Assembly: GCF_000970045.1 (NCBI RefSeq) | Contig: NZ_CP009505.1 | Location: forward strand, 2,294,001-2,358,000 | DNA length: 64,000 nt | Origin: Methanosarcina sp. MTP4 | GTDB taxonomy: Archaea; Halobacteriota; Methanosarcinia; Methanosarcinales; Methanosarcinaceae | Reading direction: 5' to 3' | Shown here: piece after piece, positions 43,856 to 54,710 of the stretch | How positions within the stretch are numbered: the stretch's first letter is position 1 | How the letters are laid out: each line of letters begins with the position of its first letter | Notes under the pieces: generated by a model | Databases searched by the model: none | The model's input: only the letters and a program-made list of their open reading frames with translations | Told to the model about the DNA's origin: nothing | Position numbers and translations under genes: made by a program

Positions 43856-44899
43856 TCATCCCCGCATATCTTCTTTGAAATCTTCTTCGAAATCTTCTTC
43901 TTCAAAGTCATCCCCGAAATCTTCTTCAAGGTCAGCTTCAGTTTCAGTTCCGATCTCTTCTCCAGCCTCACCTGAAATCTCTTTTCCTGCTTCATCTCCA
44001 GCCTTGGATTCCCATTCACTCTTAATTTCCCTGAGAACCTCCTCAAGGTCCCTTTTTGTCCCGTATTTTTTGTAAAAGTGGTTCAGGACATTGGAAACAT
44101 CCCTTTCCAGCAGTTCATCTGCGTGAGGATGGTCAGGGGTGACATACTGGGGCCAGTCGATTAGCTGGACACAGTCTTCGGCAACGAAGATATTATACTC
44201 ACTTAGGTCAGCGTGGATTATTCCGAGGGAGTAGGTTAGCTTTACCTGGCGGAGGATTTCGTCCAGGTACCATTCCGGATCCAGGACCTTCGTCTTTGAG
44301 AGGATGCTCCCCTTTGCCAGTTCCATTACAATAGCGTGCCGGTTCTGGTCAATTGGTTTTGGGATGGAAACCTTCGGATAAAGGGTGGTCATGATCCCGT
44401 ATTCCCGCTGGGCTGCCAGGCGGGCGGCATAAATCCAGGAAAAGTGTTCCCTTTCTCCCAGGTGATCGCGGACCCTTCTGACCTGCTTGAAACTGGTCCT
44501 CCCTTCCCGGTGGAACTTGATGATGACCGGAATAGGCTCCCCTATTGCCAGTTCAGGCTCCTTTATCGCCTCGAAGATCACGGACTCTTTCCCTACCCCA
44601 ACCTCATCTCCGATGGCACTGATGCTTTTCCTCTTAACGAAAGTGTTGAGAGCCAGGGCATCGTAACCCTCGAAATAGATCTGGTAGCCCTCATAAGGCT
44701 GGAAAGTCCTGACAACCAGATTATTCCTGACAAGCTTCTTCAGCCTGTAGTCCAGTTTTTCAGAGGGCAACTTGGTATATTTGTTCAGGTCTTCCGCGGG
44801 CACCCACTCGAAATGCTTCATACCCATTTCGACACCCGTCAGGACCCTGAAATCCTTTTTATCAAGCTCCCTGAAAACCCTTAGTACTTCGTTGATCAT
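43856..44899 (-). CDS. rio2: RIO2-type atypical protein kinase
   Basis: 347 residues. The N-terminal winged helix specific to RIO2 (about 1-85) is followed by the RIO kinase domain: GVGKESVIFEA (flexible phosphate loop) near 101, IIKFHREGRTSF (catalytic Lys and specificity loop) near 126, IIHADLSEYNIF near 227 (catalytic Asp), and VQLIDWPQYV (metal-binding Asp) near 243. The last ~50 residues are extremely acidic with repeated EEDFEEDF units, encoded by repeated DNA (43860-43930). RIO2 works as an ATPase or kinase in maturation of the small ribosomal subunit. Confidence 0.94.
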   Translation of the reverse strand: MINEVLRVFRELDKKDFRVLTGVEMGMKHFEWVPAEDLNKYTKLPSEKLDYRLKKLVRNNLVVRTFQPYEGYQIYFEGYDALALNTFVKRKSISAIGDEVGVGKESVIFEAIKEPELAIGEPIPVIIKFHREGRTSFKQVRRVRDHLGEREHFSWIYAARLAAQREYGIMTTLYPKVSIPKPIDQNRHAIVMELAKGSILSKTKVLDPEWYLDEILRQVKLTYSLGIIHADLSEYNIFVAEDCVQLIDWPQYVTPDHPHADELLERDVSNVLNHFYKKYGTKRDLEEVLREIKSEWESKAGDEAGKEISGEAGEEIGTETEADLEEDFGDDFEEEDFEEDFKEDMRG

Positions 44900-45049
44900 T
44901 CTCTAGTAAATATAACCCTCGGTATTTAAATAATAGGGCAACGGCTCACCCGGAATCCGGAAAATACTGTTAGCCTGAAAAGCCGTTAACCGGAAAATCC
45001 TTTATCCAGAAAAGCCGTTAGCCAAAAAATATTGCCACCCATGATCCCC

Positions 45050-45550
45050 TCATCCGAGCAGTTTGAGCATTTCCCGCCCGAAAGCATGAAGATCGAACGG
45101 GTGTCTTGAAGTCACGAGGTTTCCGTCAACGACCACCTCACTGTCCTCATAAAGGGCTCCGGAGGCTATCAGGTCATCCCTTATCCCGATCCAGCAGGTT
45201 GCCCTGCGTCCTTTTATTACCCCCGCTGAAATCAGCACCTGGGGGCCGTGGCAGATTGCGGCTACAGGCTTGTTTTCCCTGAAAAAGGATCTCGTGATCT
45301 CAAGGGCGGCTTTATCAAGCCGGATTTTTTCCGGACCTTTGCCTCCGGACAGCACAAGGATATCGTACCCTGAGGGAATAACTTCCTTAAAGGCAAGGTC
45401 CGCATCGATTTCATAGCCGTGCTTGCCCCGGATTGTTCCCCTTTCCATCGACACCACATGAACAATGATTCCTTCTTCTTTCAGACGGCTATAAGGATAG
45501 AAAAGTTCCAGGTCTTCAAACCCGTCAGCTCCGAATATAAGCGCTTTCAA
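45050..45550 (-). CDS. DJ-1/PfpI family protein
   Basis: 167 residues starting at TTG 45550, preceded by GGGGGGA; the family begins LKALIFGADGFEDLELFYP, which supports this start over one 17 codons earlier. The nucleophile-elbow Cys is in AAICHGPQVLISAGV near 97-111, with Glu in GFEDLEL near 12 as the usual partner. The length matches class I amidotransferase-like PfpI proteins. Members act as deglycases, proteases or chaperones, often under oxidative or carbonyl stress. It lies 168 bp downstream of the methionine gamma-lyase gene on the same strand; a shared transcript is possible. Confidence 0.88.
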   Translation of the reverse strand: MKALIFGADGFEDLELFYPYSRLKEEGIIVHVVSMERGTIRGKHGYEIDADLAFKEVIPSGYDILVLSGGKGPEKIRLDKAALEITRSFFRENKPVAAICHGPQVLISAGVIKGRRATCWIGIRDDLIASGALYEDSEVVVDGNLVTSRHPFDLHAFGREMLKLLG

Positions 45551-45718
45551 TAAAAATCCCCCCTGTTTAAGAATCTTCCCTGCGTGCAGGAACTTCCTCA
45601 CTTCAAGATTTTCCCCCTGTACAGGAATGTCTCCTGAACAGGAATTTCCCGATAAAAGATAGGTTTCCCGTAAGATATACCTATCTTATCCGGAAAACGG
45701 CGGAGGTAAAAGACCGGC

Positions 45719-46903
45719 TCAGATCTTCTCCAGCGCCTGCTCAAGGTCCGCAATTATATCTTCCGGCTCCTCAATCCCGACCGAGATCCGGACCAGTTCA
45801 TCCGTGATACACACACTTTTCCTTATTTCACAGGGAACACAGGCATGAGTCATCGAAGCCGGGTGCTGGATCAGGGTATCGGTAGCCCCCAGGCTCACGG
45901 CAAGGGAACAGAGCCTGACGCTGTCCATTAACCTGCGCCCGGCTTCAAGCCCGCCCCGTACCCCAAAGGAGATCATGCCGCTGTACCCGCTCATCTGCTT
46001 TTTTGCGATCAGGTGCTGCGGGTGGCTGGGAAGCCCGGGATACCTTACCCACTCGACCCCGGGGTGGGACTCAAGGAATTCGGCAACTTCCAGGGCATTT
46101 TCAGCGTGCTTTTCCATCCTGAGGTGCAGGGTCTTCAGGCCCCGGATGCAGAGCCATGCCTCATGGGGACCCATGATCCCCCCGGTGTACCCGACAACAG
46201 GAGCAAGGCAGCTCATGAAATCCTTGCTCCCGACAACGACCCCTCCCAGCAGGTCGGCATGTCCTCCTATGTACTTGGTGCAGCTGCTCAGGGAGACGTC
46301 CGCCCCAAGCTCCAGAGGCTTCTGGAAATAAGGTGTTGAAAACGTATTGTCAACAACGCAAAGGGCTCCGTGTTCCCTGGCCATGCAGGCGATTTCCCCT
46401 ATGTCGCAGACGGTCATGGTGGGGTTTGCCGGCGTTTCCAGAAAGACCATTTTCGTGTTTTCTTTGAAAGCTGCTCTTACTTTGTCCAGGTCAGAGGTAT
46501 CAATGAAGCTCACTTTTATGCCCAGCCGCGGAAGGACCGTCAGAAAGAGGCTGTAGGTGCAGCCGTACACCACGTCAGTTGAGATCAGGTGGTCCCCCTG
46601 TTTCAGGTGGCCGAGGACAAGCGCCGTAATTGCAGCCATGCCTGAGGCAAAGGTCTGCCCGGCTTCCCCGCCCTCAAGGTCCGCAACCTTTTCGGCAAGT
46701 GCGGCATGGGTAGGCGTGTTGGGGGGAATCCGGGTATACACATATCCTGCTTCTTCCCCTGCAAACCTTGCTGCCCCCTGTTCGGTGTTCTCAAAAACGA
46801 AAGTTGACGTCTGGAATATCGGAGTCGTGTGCGCCCCGTAAACCGGGTCCGGCTTTTCTCCCGAATGCACGCATCTGGTCCCGAACTTCATTTCTCTTTC
46901 CAT
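45719..46903 (-). CDS. PLP-dependent methionine gamma-lyase (Cys/Met metabolism family)
   Basis: 394 residues from ATG 46903; an earlier in-frame start adds 18 residues and is less likely. The PLP lysine is Lys210 in SLSSCTKYIGGHAD, the phosphate-binding YVYTR is near 54-58, and the cofactor-stacking region is SGMAAITAL near 87. Cys115 in VVYGCTYSLF sits where methionine gamma-lyases have a diagnostic cysteine and cystathionine gamma-synthases do not, and the PLP lysine number matches that alignment. The reaction would be methionine to methanethiol, 2-oxobutyrate and ammonia; O-acetylhomoserine sulfhydrylase is the main alternative. Methanethiol is a known methanogenic substrate precursor in Methanosarcina. 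Confidence 0.88.
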   Translation of the reverse strand: MEREMKFGTRCVHSGEKPDPVYGAHTTPIFQTSTFVFENTEQGAARFAGEEAGYVYTRIPPNTPTHAALAEKVADLEGGEAGQTFASGMAAITALVLGHLKQGDHLISTDVVYGCTYSLFLTVLPRLGIKVSFIDTSDLDKVRAAFKENTKMVFLETPANPTMTVCDIGEIACMAREHGALCVVDNTFSTPYFQKPLELGADVSLSSCTKYIGGHADLLGGVVVGSKDFMSCLAPVVGYTGGIMGPHEAWLCIRGLKTLHLRMEKHAENALEVAEFLESHPGVEWVRYPGLPSHPQHLIAKKQMSGYSGMISFGVRGGLEAGRRLMDSVRLCSLAVSLGATDTLIQHPASMTHACVPCEIRKSVCITDELVRISVGIEEPEDIIADLEQALEKI

Positions 46904-47204
46904 TTTCCCAAAAACCCCCTGTAAAAAATATGTACGGGAAATTATCTGTGCTCCCACTAATTATTTGTTTGGAAGGCATAGCCGGGAAATAGGAGAACCA
47001 TAAAACTAATTTAGTAAAGATAGGTTGTTTTCAGCGGGTTCCGTCAGAAATCTTAAAAAATATAATACACTATATAGCCTGAGTACAACCTGAATATGAT
47101 CCCGGTGTGACCTGCGGTAAACAATGATAACACAGCGGAAACATACAGAAAGCACAAAAAGTGGCGGCTCAGAGTCACAATAAAACGTTAAGGGATGACC
47201 CTAA

Positions 47205-48407
47205 GTGATCAGATCAATACTTGATAATGACCTTTACAAGTTTACAATGCAGATGGCAGTACTGGAACTCTTCCCCGGGGCGGAGGCCGAGTATCGCTTT
47301 ATCAACCGGGGAACGCAGCGTTTTACCGAAGGCTTTGTCGAAGAACTCAGGAGAACCGTAGACGAAGATATCTCCGAACTCACGCTTACGGAGGAAGAAT
47401 ACCACTGGCTCGGGAAACATTGCCCTTACCTGAAGCCCATGTACCTCGAATACCTCAAGAACTTCCGCTTCAAGCCGGAAGAGGTTACAATCTGTCTTAC
47501 GGAAGACAGGAACCTTGACATGCGGATCAAAGGGCCCTGGCACAGTACCATCCTCTGGGAAATCGTACTCATGGCTGCAGTTTCCGAACTGTACTTCAGC
47601 ACGATAGAAACAAGCTGGAACGGGAACGGGGAATCGGAAATATCCGAATCCGTCCTTGCAGCCTACGGGGACAAGGTCCTTAAAATCGGAAAAGCCCTGG
47701 AAGAAAACAACTGCCTCTTTGCAGAATTCGGGACCCGCCGTAGGCGGAGTTTCGAAATCCATGACCAGGCCATGGAGAGCCTGGCCGGGATAAAAACCCT
47801 TACAGGCACAAGCAACGTCTATTTCGCGAAAAAATACGGCATGAAAGCCATCGGAACCGTAGGGCATGAATGGATCATGGGAACCTCGGCCCTTGTGGGG
47901 CTTCGTTATGCCAACCGTTTTTCCCTTGAAAACTGGGAGGAAGTCTTCAAAGGCGACCTCGGGATAGCGCTTACCGACACCTTTGGCTCGGATGCCTTTT
48001 TCAAGGACTTTGACCTGAAACTCTCAAAACTCTACGACGGAGTTCGGCACGACAGCGGAGACCCCATAACCTTCGTGGACAGGGTTATTGCCCACTACAA
48101 AAAACTGGGCATCGGCCCCATGAAAAAAGTGGTGGTTTTCAGCGACGCCCTCAACGCCGAAACCGCAATCAATATCAGGAAATACTGTGAAGGCAAAATC
48201 AATTGCAGTTTCGGGATAGGGACCAACCTTACCAACAACTCCGATTTCTTCCGGAAAAGCCCCCCCCTGAACATGGTCATCAAGCTGAACGGAATCAACG
48301 GTATCCCGGTAGTGAAACTCAGCGACTCCCCGGAAAAAGAAACTGGAGAACGAGACGCCCTGAGAGTAGCAAACTATATTTGTGGAAGAAAAGGGCTGGA
48401 CGACTAA
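47205..48407 (+). CDS. pncB: Nicotinate phosphoribosyltransferase
   Basis: 400 residues; GTG start at 47205 with AGGGATGA upstream. Family motifs are [20 protein letters not shown] near 5-24, [17 protein letters not shown] near 174-190 (catalytic His near 187), [12 protein letters not shown] near 203, [10 protein letters not shown] near 219, and [11 protein letters not shown] near 277-287. It joins nicotinate to phosphoribosyl pyrophosphate, usually with ATP hydrolysis, in NAD salvage. Length and motifs are normal for the bacterial/archaeal PncB group. It stands alone; the downstream carbonic anhydrase gene converges on it. Confidence 0.93.
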   Translation: MIRSILDNDLYKFTMQMAVLELFPGAEAEYRFINRGTQRFTEGFVEELRRTVDEDISELTLTEEEYHWLGKHCPYLKPMYLEYLKNFRFKPEEVTICLTEDRNLDMRIKGPWHSTILWEIVLMAAVSELYFSTIETSWNGNGESEISESVLAAYGDKVLKIGKALEENNCLFAEFGTRRRRSFEIHDQAMESLAGIKTLTGTSNVYFAKKYGMKAIGTVGHEWIMGTSALVGLRYANRFSLENWEEVFKGDLGIALTDTFGSDAFFKDFDLKLSKLYDGVRHDSGDPITFVDRVIAHYKKLGIGPMKKVVVFSDALNAETAINIRKYCEGKINCSFGIGTNLTNNSDFFRKSPPLNMVIKLNGINGIPVVKLSDSPEKETGERDALRVANYICGRKGLDD

Positions 48408-48529
48408 AAACCTTAGGAAGGGAAAGGCCAAAGCCCCATCCAGGGCTGTGAAAAAAGAAAAAGCCGTTTTTCTTCGGACATCCTGATTTTTTGATCGAAT
48501 TGCAGGAGGGGGATGCCCGGGGAGTTTAA

Positions 48530-49425
<896 letters not shown>

Positions 49426-49594
49426 CAGAAACCTCCATTCACTTTGTCAAGAAAGTAAAATATATAGAGTTTACTATTTATATTTGAAAAAAGAGAAAAT
49501 AATAAATGTGAGGTGAATTAATTTTGAGAAAAATAACAAAAAAATGGGAAATCAAAAGGACATAAAAGGCCCTGGATGATGAAGTGAGGCGGAT

Positions 49595-50092
49595 TCATAT
49601 TATATCTAAATTCTCTTGAAATTTTCTTTCGATTTCCTTTCTTTCCTTTCTGGCGGCGACAGTATCCATTATCCGGGCCACGATGTAAGCAACGAGCCCA
49701 CCTGTCAAAAGAGCGACTGCCAGATAGAAATAATACGATTTTCTCGAATTATTTCTCTTCCTTAAATAATCAAGTCCCCATGCAAAGAAAAGTGTCAATA
49801 ATGGTATTGAGAAAAGGTATATCCATGTGCCATGATGATATTTGAGATAGTATATGATTAAAAGTGCCATATAATGTAGAGATACGATTGTGTTCCTCTG
49901 AATTTCAATTCTAAAATTACAGCTCTTATTAAGATAATTAAGTCCCCATTCAAAGAAAAATGTCCATAATGCTGCTAAAACAATAAAGATCCATGTCTCG
50001 TGGGGGTATTTAGTAACGATATAGTTTACGATTAAAAACCCCATGTAATGTAGAGCTAAGATTGTGTTTCTCTGGAATCTCATTACGACCAT
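49595..50092 (-). CDS. Membrane protein with internal duplication
   Basis: 165 residues; ATG 50092, or ATG 50083. Two ~50-residue segments are clearly duplicated: residues about 6-55 (FQRNTILALHYMGFL ... FFFEWGLNYLNK) and about 64-112 (IQRNTIVSLHYMALL ... LFFAWGLDYLRK), each with two membrane helices. A fifth hydrophobic helix (YYFYLAVALLTGGLVAYIVA) and a basic/acidic amphipathic tail follow. The tandem duplication is the main feature; the family is not recognised. It is AT-richer than its neighbours. It is divergent from the acetyltransferase gene at 50372. Confidence 0.72.
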   Translation of the reverse strand: MVVMRFQRNTILALHYMGFLIVNYIVTKYPHETWIFIVLAALWTFFFEWGLNYLNKSCNFRIEIQRNTIVSLHYMALLIIYYLKYHHGTWIYLFSIPLLTLFFAWGLDYLRKRNNSRKSYYFYLAVALLTGGLVAYIVARIMDTVAARKERKEIERKFQENLDII

Positions 50093-50371
50093 GGATAAAA
50101 TTAATTACGTGCGTACTTATAAAATATATCAAAAAAGAAGGGCATATATAAACCGATTATATAATTTGTTCAGTCACTTTGACCCAGGCTCTTCACTCCA
50201 TATTGTTGCCAATCAATGGAATTCAGCAGGGAGCCAGGAAAAATCACGAAATTGACGCCGCGTTTACAGGCTTCAAGCAGGTTGAAAGATCACAGTTTAA
50301 CCCTTATTTCTCCATTTTTGTCTTTCACTTCGGGGAATTTAAATATCATAATAAATTTAAATTGCTAGTAC

Positions 50372-50773
50372 ATGGGCATGAGGTATTCCGATAACAAAAA
50401 TCTCGAAAGAGAACAGCTTGTTTCCCTTTTTACGTCTGTTGAATGGGAATCGGCAAAGTATCCGCAGGAACTGCAGTTAGCAATTGCAAACTCGCACTCC
50501 GTTTATACAGCATGGGATGGAGACAAATTAGTTGGGCTTATGAACGCTTTGTCTGATGGAGTTATGACAGTTTATTATCACTATCTTTTAGTCAGGCCAG
50601 AGTATCACAAGCAAAGAATAGGTGCAACCCTCGTAAGAATGATGACTGATAAATATTCCGGATGCCGAACACAGGTTGTAATTTCATATTCAAGCCAGGT
50701 TAATTTTTATAAGAATTGTGGTTTCACCGTTGGTGATGATGAGATTCCCCTATTTATTTCAGATTTAGTATAA
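50372..50773 (+). CDS. GNAT-family N-acetyltransferase
   Basis: 133 residues; ATG 50372 or 50378. The order of GNAT motifs is visible: a beta-strand VYTAWDGDKLVGLMNALSDG near 44-63, LLVRPEYHKQRIGATLVRMM near 72-91 (acetyl-CoA phosphate loop, here Q/R-x-x-x-I/G-x-T form), and SYSSQVNFYKNCGFTVGDDE near 107-126 (NFYxxCGF). It transfers an acetyl group from acetyl-CoA to an unknown amine. There is no partner toxin or antitoxin gene beside it. Confidence 0.87.
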   Translation: MGMRYSDNKNLEREQLVSLFTSVEWESAKYPQELQLAIANSHSVYTAWDGDKLVGLMNALSDGVMTVYYHYLLVRPEYHKQRIGATLVRMMTDKYSGCRTQVVISYSSQVNFYKNCGFTVGDDEIPLFISDLV

Positions 50774-51485
50774 TTATGTTCAGACTCTACAACCGAGAAA
50801 AACAGCAATGTACTCAGACCTGAAAAAAGAAATACTTCCCATGGCCTTGGAAATCATTCTTCATTCAAGGTTTTACAGGAATGCCCCCGCCAAATTGAAA
50901 TTCATCTGACCCACGGGTAATGACGAGGGCTATTTTCTTGTTGCCCTAATTTCCTGGCAGCTTTTCCGAGCCCTTTGAGACTTTATCGTTGAGACTTATT
51001 TTAGAGCCCACTTTAATTATAGTCCCGAACGCAAATATTTACACTTACATTATAACCACGGAAGACACGGAAAGCACGGAAGGATTGTGCCCCTATTTCC
51101 TTTATTCCGTATTTTCCGGGCTTTCTGTGTTAAACTTTCACTTGAGATTGGGGGGAATTTGGATCCTTGACTATAAATCCGGTCAGGAACATATGAATAT
51201 AAAAGTTTTTATGCTGCTAAATACAATACAATAGAAATATATTATCATTCAATTGGTCAGGGTTGTACAGTTTTTCAGATAGGTAATAACTTTTCAGATT
51301 TGAAACATAAACACAGGACTATGAAAATTATTTCATTGCAAGTGCTGCATGTACAGCCCGGAAGCAAAACCCCACATTTAATAAAAATATTTGAATTTAT
51401 TGGTGTAAGTTTATAAATTTTAAGAACAATTTAGAATGAGAAAAATTAATCCGGTGAATTTTCGTCACATGGGGGTGGAAGGAAA
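50774..51485. other. 0.7 kb spacer upstream of HEAT-repeat gene
   Basis: No credible gene. A short purine-rich direct repeat (CACGGAA/CACGGAAAGCACGGAAGG, 51057-51081) of a kind common in many genomes is present. The right part is AT-rich and probably holds the promoter of the HEAT-repeat gene. Confidence 0.45.
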
Positions 51486-53828
51486 ATGGAAGCTAGAACC
51501 AAAAATCTGGTAAAGAAGTTGGAACGCTCGGTTTTTGCAGGAAACAGGGCTGCTGCGGCAGAGGAGTTAGGGAAAATAGGAGATCCGGGTGCGGTCCCTG
51601 CCCTGATTAATGCCCTCGGGCACAGCAACCCTAAGGTAAGGGAAGCTGCGGTAGAGGCTCTGGGAAAAATCGGTAGTCCCGGAGCAGTGCCGTGGATGAT
51701 CAAACTGCTTAACGATCCCGAAAAGTCTGTGAAAAAAGCTGTATTGAGCACTCTTGGAAAAATTGGGACACCTGAAGCAGTTTCGGGACTTGTTAATGCA
51801 CTCAATTATCCTGATAAGTTCACACAAAAAGAAGCCGTAAAAGCTTTAATAAAAATCGGCTCTTCAGAGGCGGTTTCAGGGCTTACGAAAGCCCTTGATA
51901 ACCCGGAAAATTTTGTAAGGAGAGCTTCGGTAATCGCTCTTGGAAAAATAGGCACAGAAGATGCTGTCCGGGGGCTGATAAAAGCCCTCGAGGATTCCGA
52001 TGACCAGGTAAGGCAGAAATCAGTAGAAGCCCTGGGGAAAATCGGTTCCTACGAAGCTGTTCCGAAACTCATGGAAACCCTCAAGGACTCCAAGCTTTCC
52101 GTGCAGGAGGCAGCGGCAAAAGCCCTTTGCATGATAATAGGGCCTGATATGCCGGTGCCCTTACTTATCAAGGTCTTCGAAGCCCCCAACAGGGACGTGA
52201 GAAAGGCCTCAATAGAAGCCCTCCGGTCCATAGAGACCACTGAAGCGGTTTCGGGCCTTGTAAGGGCACTCGATGATCCCGACTGGTACCTGCGCAACAG
52301 GGCTGTTGAACACCTGGGAGATATCGCTTCACCCGAGGCAGTTCTGGGCCTTGTTAAAGCCCTGGACCTCCATGAAAACGCCGTCCGGAAGGCAATAGCA
52401 GGCGTACTCGGAAGGATCGGGACCCCGGCATCTGTTTCAGGCCTTATCAAATGCCTCGAAGATTCTGACAGTTCGGTCAGGGAAGTAGCAGTAGTCGGCC
52501 TGGGAAGAATAGGTACGCAGGAAGCTGTTTCAGGACTTCTGAAAGCCCTGAAGGACTCCAAGAGTTCAGTGCGGGAAGCCTCGATATATGCTCTTGGGAC
52601 CCTGGGCACAAACGAAGCTGTTCCGGACCTGATAGCCGCCCTTGAAGACCCTGAGCCTTCAGTAAGAAAAACTGCAGTAGGTGCTCTTGAAAAAATCGGA
52701 ACACCTGATGCCATTTCAGGTCTTCATGACGCCCTCGACAATCCTGATGGGTCGGTGCGAAAGGCCGCAGCAAAAACTCTTGAAAAGATTGACAAATCAA
52801 ACACCGTAGAAGAACTGGGAAAAATCCTTGAAGACACCGGGAGTTCCGAAAGGGAAGCTGCCGCAGAAAGTCTCGGGAAAATCAGGACACCTTCCGCCGT
52901 TTCAGCCCTGATCCAGGCCCTTGAGGACTCCGACAGTTCCATGCGGGACGCCGCCAGAGCCGCTCTTCTGGAAACTATGGGAACGTCCAATTCGGTGCCC
53001 ATCCTCATCATGGGGCTCGACGCCCCGGATAAGGATGTGCGCAGCGCTTCGGTAGAAGGGCTCGAAAGAGTAGGCACAGCCGACACCTTACCCGGGCTCA
53101 TCAAAGCCCTCGATGACCCTGACTGGTATGTGGGAAGCACCGCAGTAAAAGCCCTCGAAAAGATCGGAACCGCTGACGTGGTCCCTGTTTTGAGAAACTG
53201 CCTGCGGGACGATGATTCCAACATCCGGATTGAGGCTGCAAGGGCTCTTGGGAATATAAATAATACGAGTTCTCTGGAAGAATTCGAATTTGTAATGGAA
53301 CTTGAAGAAGGAGGAGCAGGTGACGAAGCCGGAGTAAAAGCAGGAATACTGGCAGAAGAAGCCGGAGTAAAAGCAGGAATACTGGCAGAAGAAGCCAAAG
53401 TAGAAGCGGGAATAAGAGCAGAAGAAGGAGTAGGGGTAAAAGAAGAAGAAGAAGAAGAGGAAAAAAGAGTGGAAGAAGGAGCAGGGGTAGAAACGATAGG
53501 CGGATATCCGGAATGCAAACCCTGCACCGAATCAATCGGACCTGTGAGCTCCATAAACCCCGATTCCGATAACCCGGAAGATTGGATAGAAATCGGAGGG
53601 GAGCTTGATTATCCGGAAGCAATGGACTATTCCGACTCTTCAGTAGAAGCCGAAGTAGCTTCAATAACCGGAGAAACCGTAAAATCCGAAGCTTTCGGAA
53701 TGCCACACAAAAGAGGTTTCGAAGAAGAGGAAAAAGATATCCCGTCCTGTCCGGCCTGCTCAGCAACACTTGAACTTCCCTTTGAACCCAACTTCTGTCC
53801 ATTCTGCGGCGTGAGATTAAAAAAGTAA
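51486..53828 (+). CDS. HEAT-repeat (PBS-lyase type) scaffold protein with C-terminal zinc ribbon
   Basis: 780 residues; ATG 51486 with GGGGGTGGAAGG upstream. Eighteen consecutive HEAT repeats of ~31 residues (about 20-595) share the pattern A-x-x-A-L-x-x-I-G-x-x-x-A-V-x-x-L-I/x-x-A-L-x-D-x-D-x-x-V-R. Then comes an acidic, repetitive linker (about 600-680, with AGVKAGILAEE units from a 33 bp DNA repeat) and a terminal zinc ribbon with Cys pairs in CPACSATLELPF and FCPFCGVRL. The repeats are the type first seen in phycobilisome lyases but are used broadly as protein-binding scaffolds. The partner is unknown. No catalytic domain is present. Confidence 0.9.
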   Translation: MEARTKNLVKKLERSVFAGNRAAAAEELGKIGDPGAVPALINALGHSNPKVREAAVEALGKIGSPGAVPWMIKLLNDPEKSVKKAVLSTLGKIGTPEAVSGLVNALNYPDKFTQKEAVKALIKIGSSEAVSGLTKALDNPENFVRRASVIALGKIGTEDAVRGLIKALEDSDDQVRQKSVEALGKIGSYEAVPKLMETLKDSKLSVQEAAAKALCMIIGPDMPVPLLIKVFEAPNRDVRKASIEALRSIETTEAVSGLVRALDDPDWYLRNRAVEHLGDIASPEAVLGLVKALDLHENAVRKAIAGVLGRIGTPASVSGLIKCLEDSDSSVREVAVVGLGRIGTQEAVSGLLKALKDSKSSVREASIYALGTLGTNEAVPDLIAALEDPEPSVRKTAVGALEKIGTPDAISGLHDALDNPDGSVRKAAAKTLEKIDKSNTVEELGKILEDTGSSEREAAAESLGKIRTPSAVSALIQALEDSDSSMRDAARAALLETMGTSNSVPILIMGLDAPDKDVRSASVEGLERVGTADTLPGLIKALDDPDWYVGSTAVKALEKIGTADVVPVLRNCLRDDDSNIRIEAARALGNINNTSSLEEFEFVMELEEGGAGDEAGVKAGILAEEAGVKAGILAEEAKVEAGIRAEEGVGVKEEEEEEEKRVEEGAGVETIGGYPECKPCTESIGPVSSINPDSDNPEDWIEIGGELDYPEAMDYSDSSVEAEVASITGETVKSEAFGMPHKRGFEEEEKDIPSCPACSATLELPFEPNFCPFCGVRLKK

Positions 53829-53902
53829 ATTAAAGGCTCTTCAATAAAATTAAATAATCTTCAGAAACCCTTTATTATTTCACATCAAAATTCAGGGATA
53901 CC

Positions 53903-53920
53903 GGAAGGTTCAAACCTTCC
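53903..53920. terminator. Hairpin between convergent HEAT and secreted-protein genes
   Basis: GGAAGGTT (53903-53910), CA, AACCTTCC (53913-53920). This perfect 8 bp stem lies in the gap between two convergent genes; there is no long T run, so the terminator call is tentative. Confidence 0.5.
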
Positions 53921-54026
53921 ATCCCGGATAAATCTTCCAATTCAGGAAAAACTTGCCCACCCAAAAAGATGGGTAAACCATCCTCTTTTCACATTGGTTT
54001 TTGCTGGCCGTGTGTAATTTGAAGGC

Positions 54027-54710
54027 TTAGCTGAAAAGAGACTTTATGCTGTTGAGGAGCTGTCCAAAGAAACCTGCATTTTCGGATCCCGTTTCTTCGG
54101 TATTTCCTCTTTCAACAGTTCTTACGTCAGCATTTCCTTCTTCAGCGTTTTCTTCCATCTCGTCAGAGCTTTGTTCGCGCATTTTCCTTTCTTCAGGTAC
54201 TCCATCTTCTCCTGTCGCATTCCCATCTTTCACCTGGCTCCTGTTTTGCATCATCGCAGGGTCCTGCCCAGATCCGGCTTCAAAGCCCTGCTCAGGAGCT
54301 CCATCCCCATCTGGCCCCGAGTCCATCCCCTGTCCGACAGGTCCGAGCACGTCTTTCAACTCGTCAGAGGCTTCCTCAATTAAAGAATAAAGCTCGGTTC
54401 TTATCTCAAGCATTTCGGAATCTGTTTCGACGTCTTCAAGCTCTACCTTTACCAGTTCAAGTTCCGTTATGAGTTCTTCGGCCTCCTCGAGCAGATCTTC
54501 ATCAAAGTCCTCTTCTGAGTCCTCGAGGTTTTCTATCATGCTGGAGATTGACTCTATCATTCGGTTCTTCATCAAATCAAAGGCTTCTTCATCCGAAGCA
54601 AAAGGAGGTTCTGCTCTATCTTCCTCAGCAAATGCACTATTGGGAACTAAACAGAACAATATTAATAAAGTTGTAAACAGGGAAACTATTTTCATACCGG
54701 ATATCTTCAT
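54027..54710 (-). CDS. Secreted acidic helical protein
   Basis: 227 residues; ATG 54710 with AGGTGA upstream. A signal peptide (1-28) ends SAFA. Residues about 30-125 are acidic helix with Glu/Asp-rich coiled-coil character (MIESISSMIENLEDSEEDFD). The second half is Gly/Glu/Asp-rich and probably disordered, with a short hydrophobic end (GFFGQLLNSIKSLF). No family recognised. The layout (signal peptide, acidic helices, Met/Gly-rich tail) resembles the second secreted protein at 55262, so the two may be distant paralogues. Confidence 0.72.
   Translation of the reverse strand: MKISGMKIVSLFTTLLILFCLVPNSAFAEEDRAEPPFASDEEAFDLMKNRMIESISSMIENLEDSEEDFDEDLLEEAEELITELELVKVELEDVETDSEMLEIRTELYSLIEEASDELKDVLGPVGQGMDSGPDGDGAPEQGFEAGSGQDPAMMQNRSQVKDGNATGEDGVPEERKMREQSSDEMEENAEEGNADVRTVERGNTEETGSENAGFFGQLLNSIKSLFS

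Noticed and set aside
51057-51081. CACGGAA repeats as a regulatory site
   Set aside because: This purine-rich repeat is a common genomic motif of little specific value, with no link to a nearby start.
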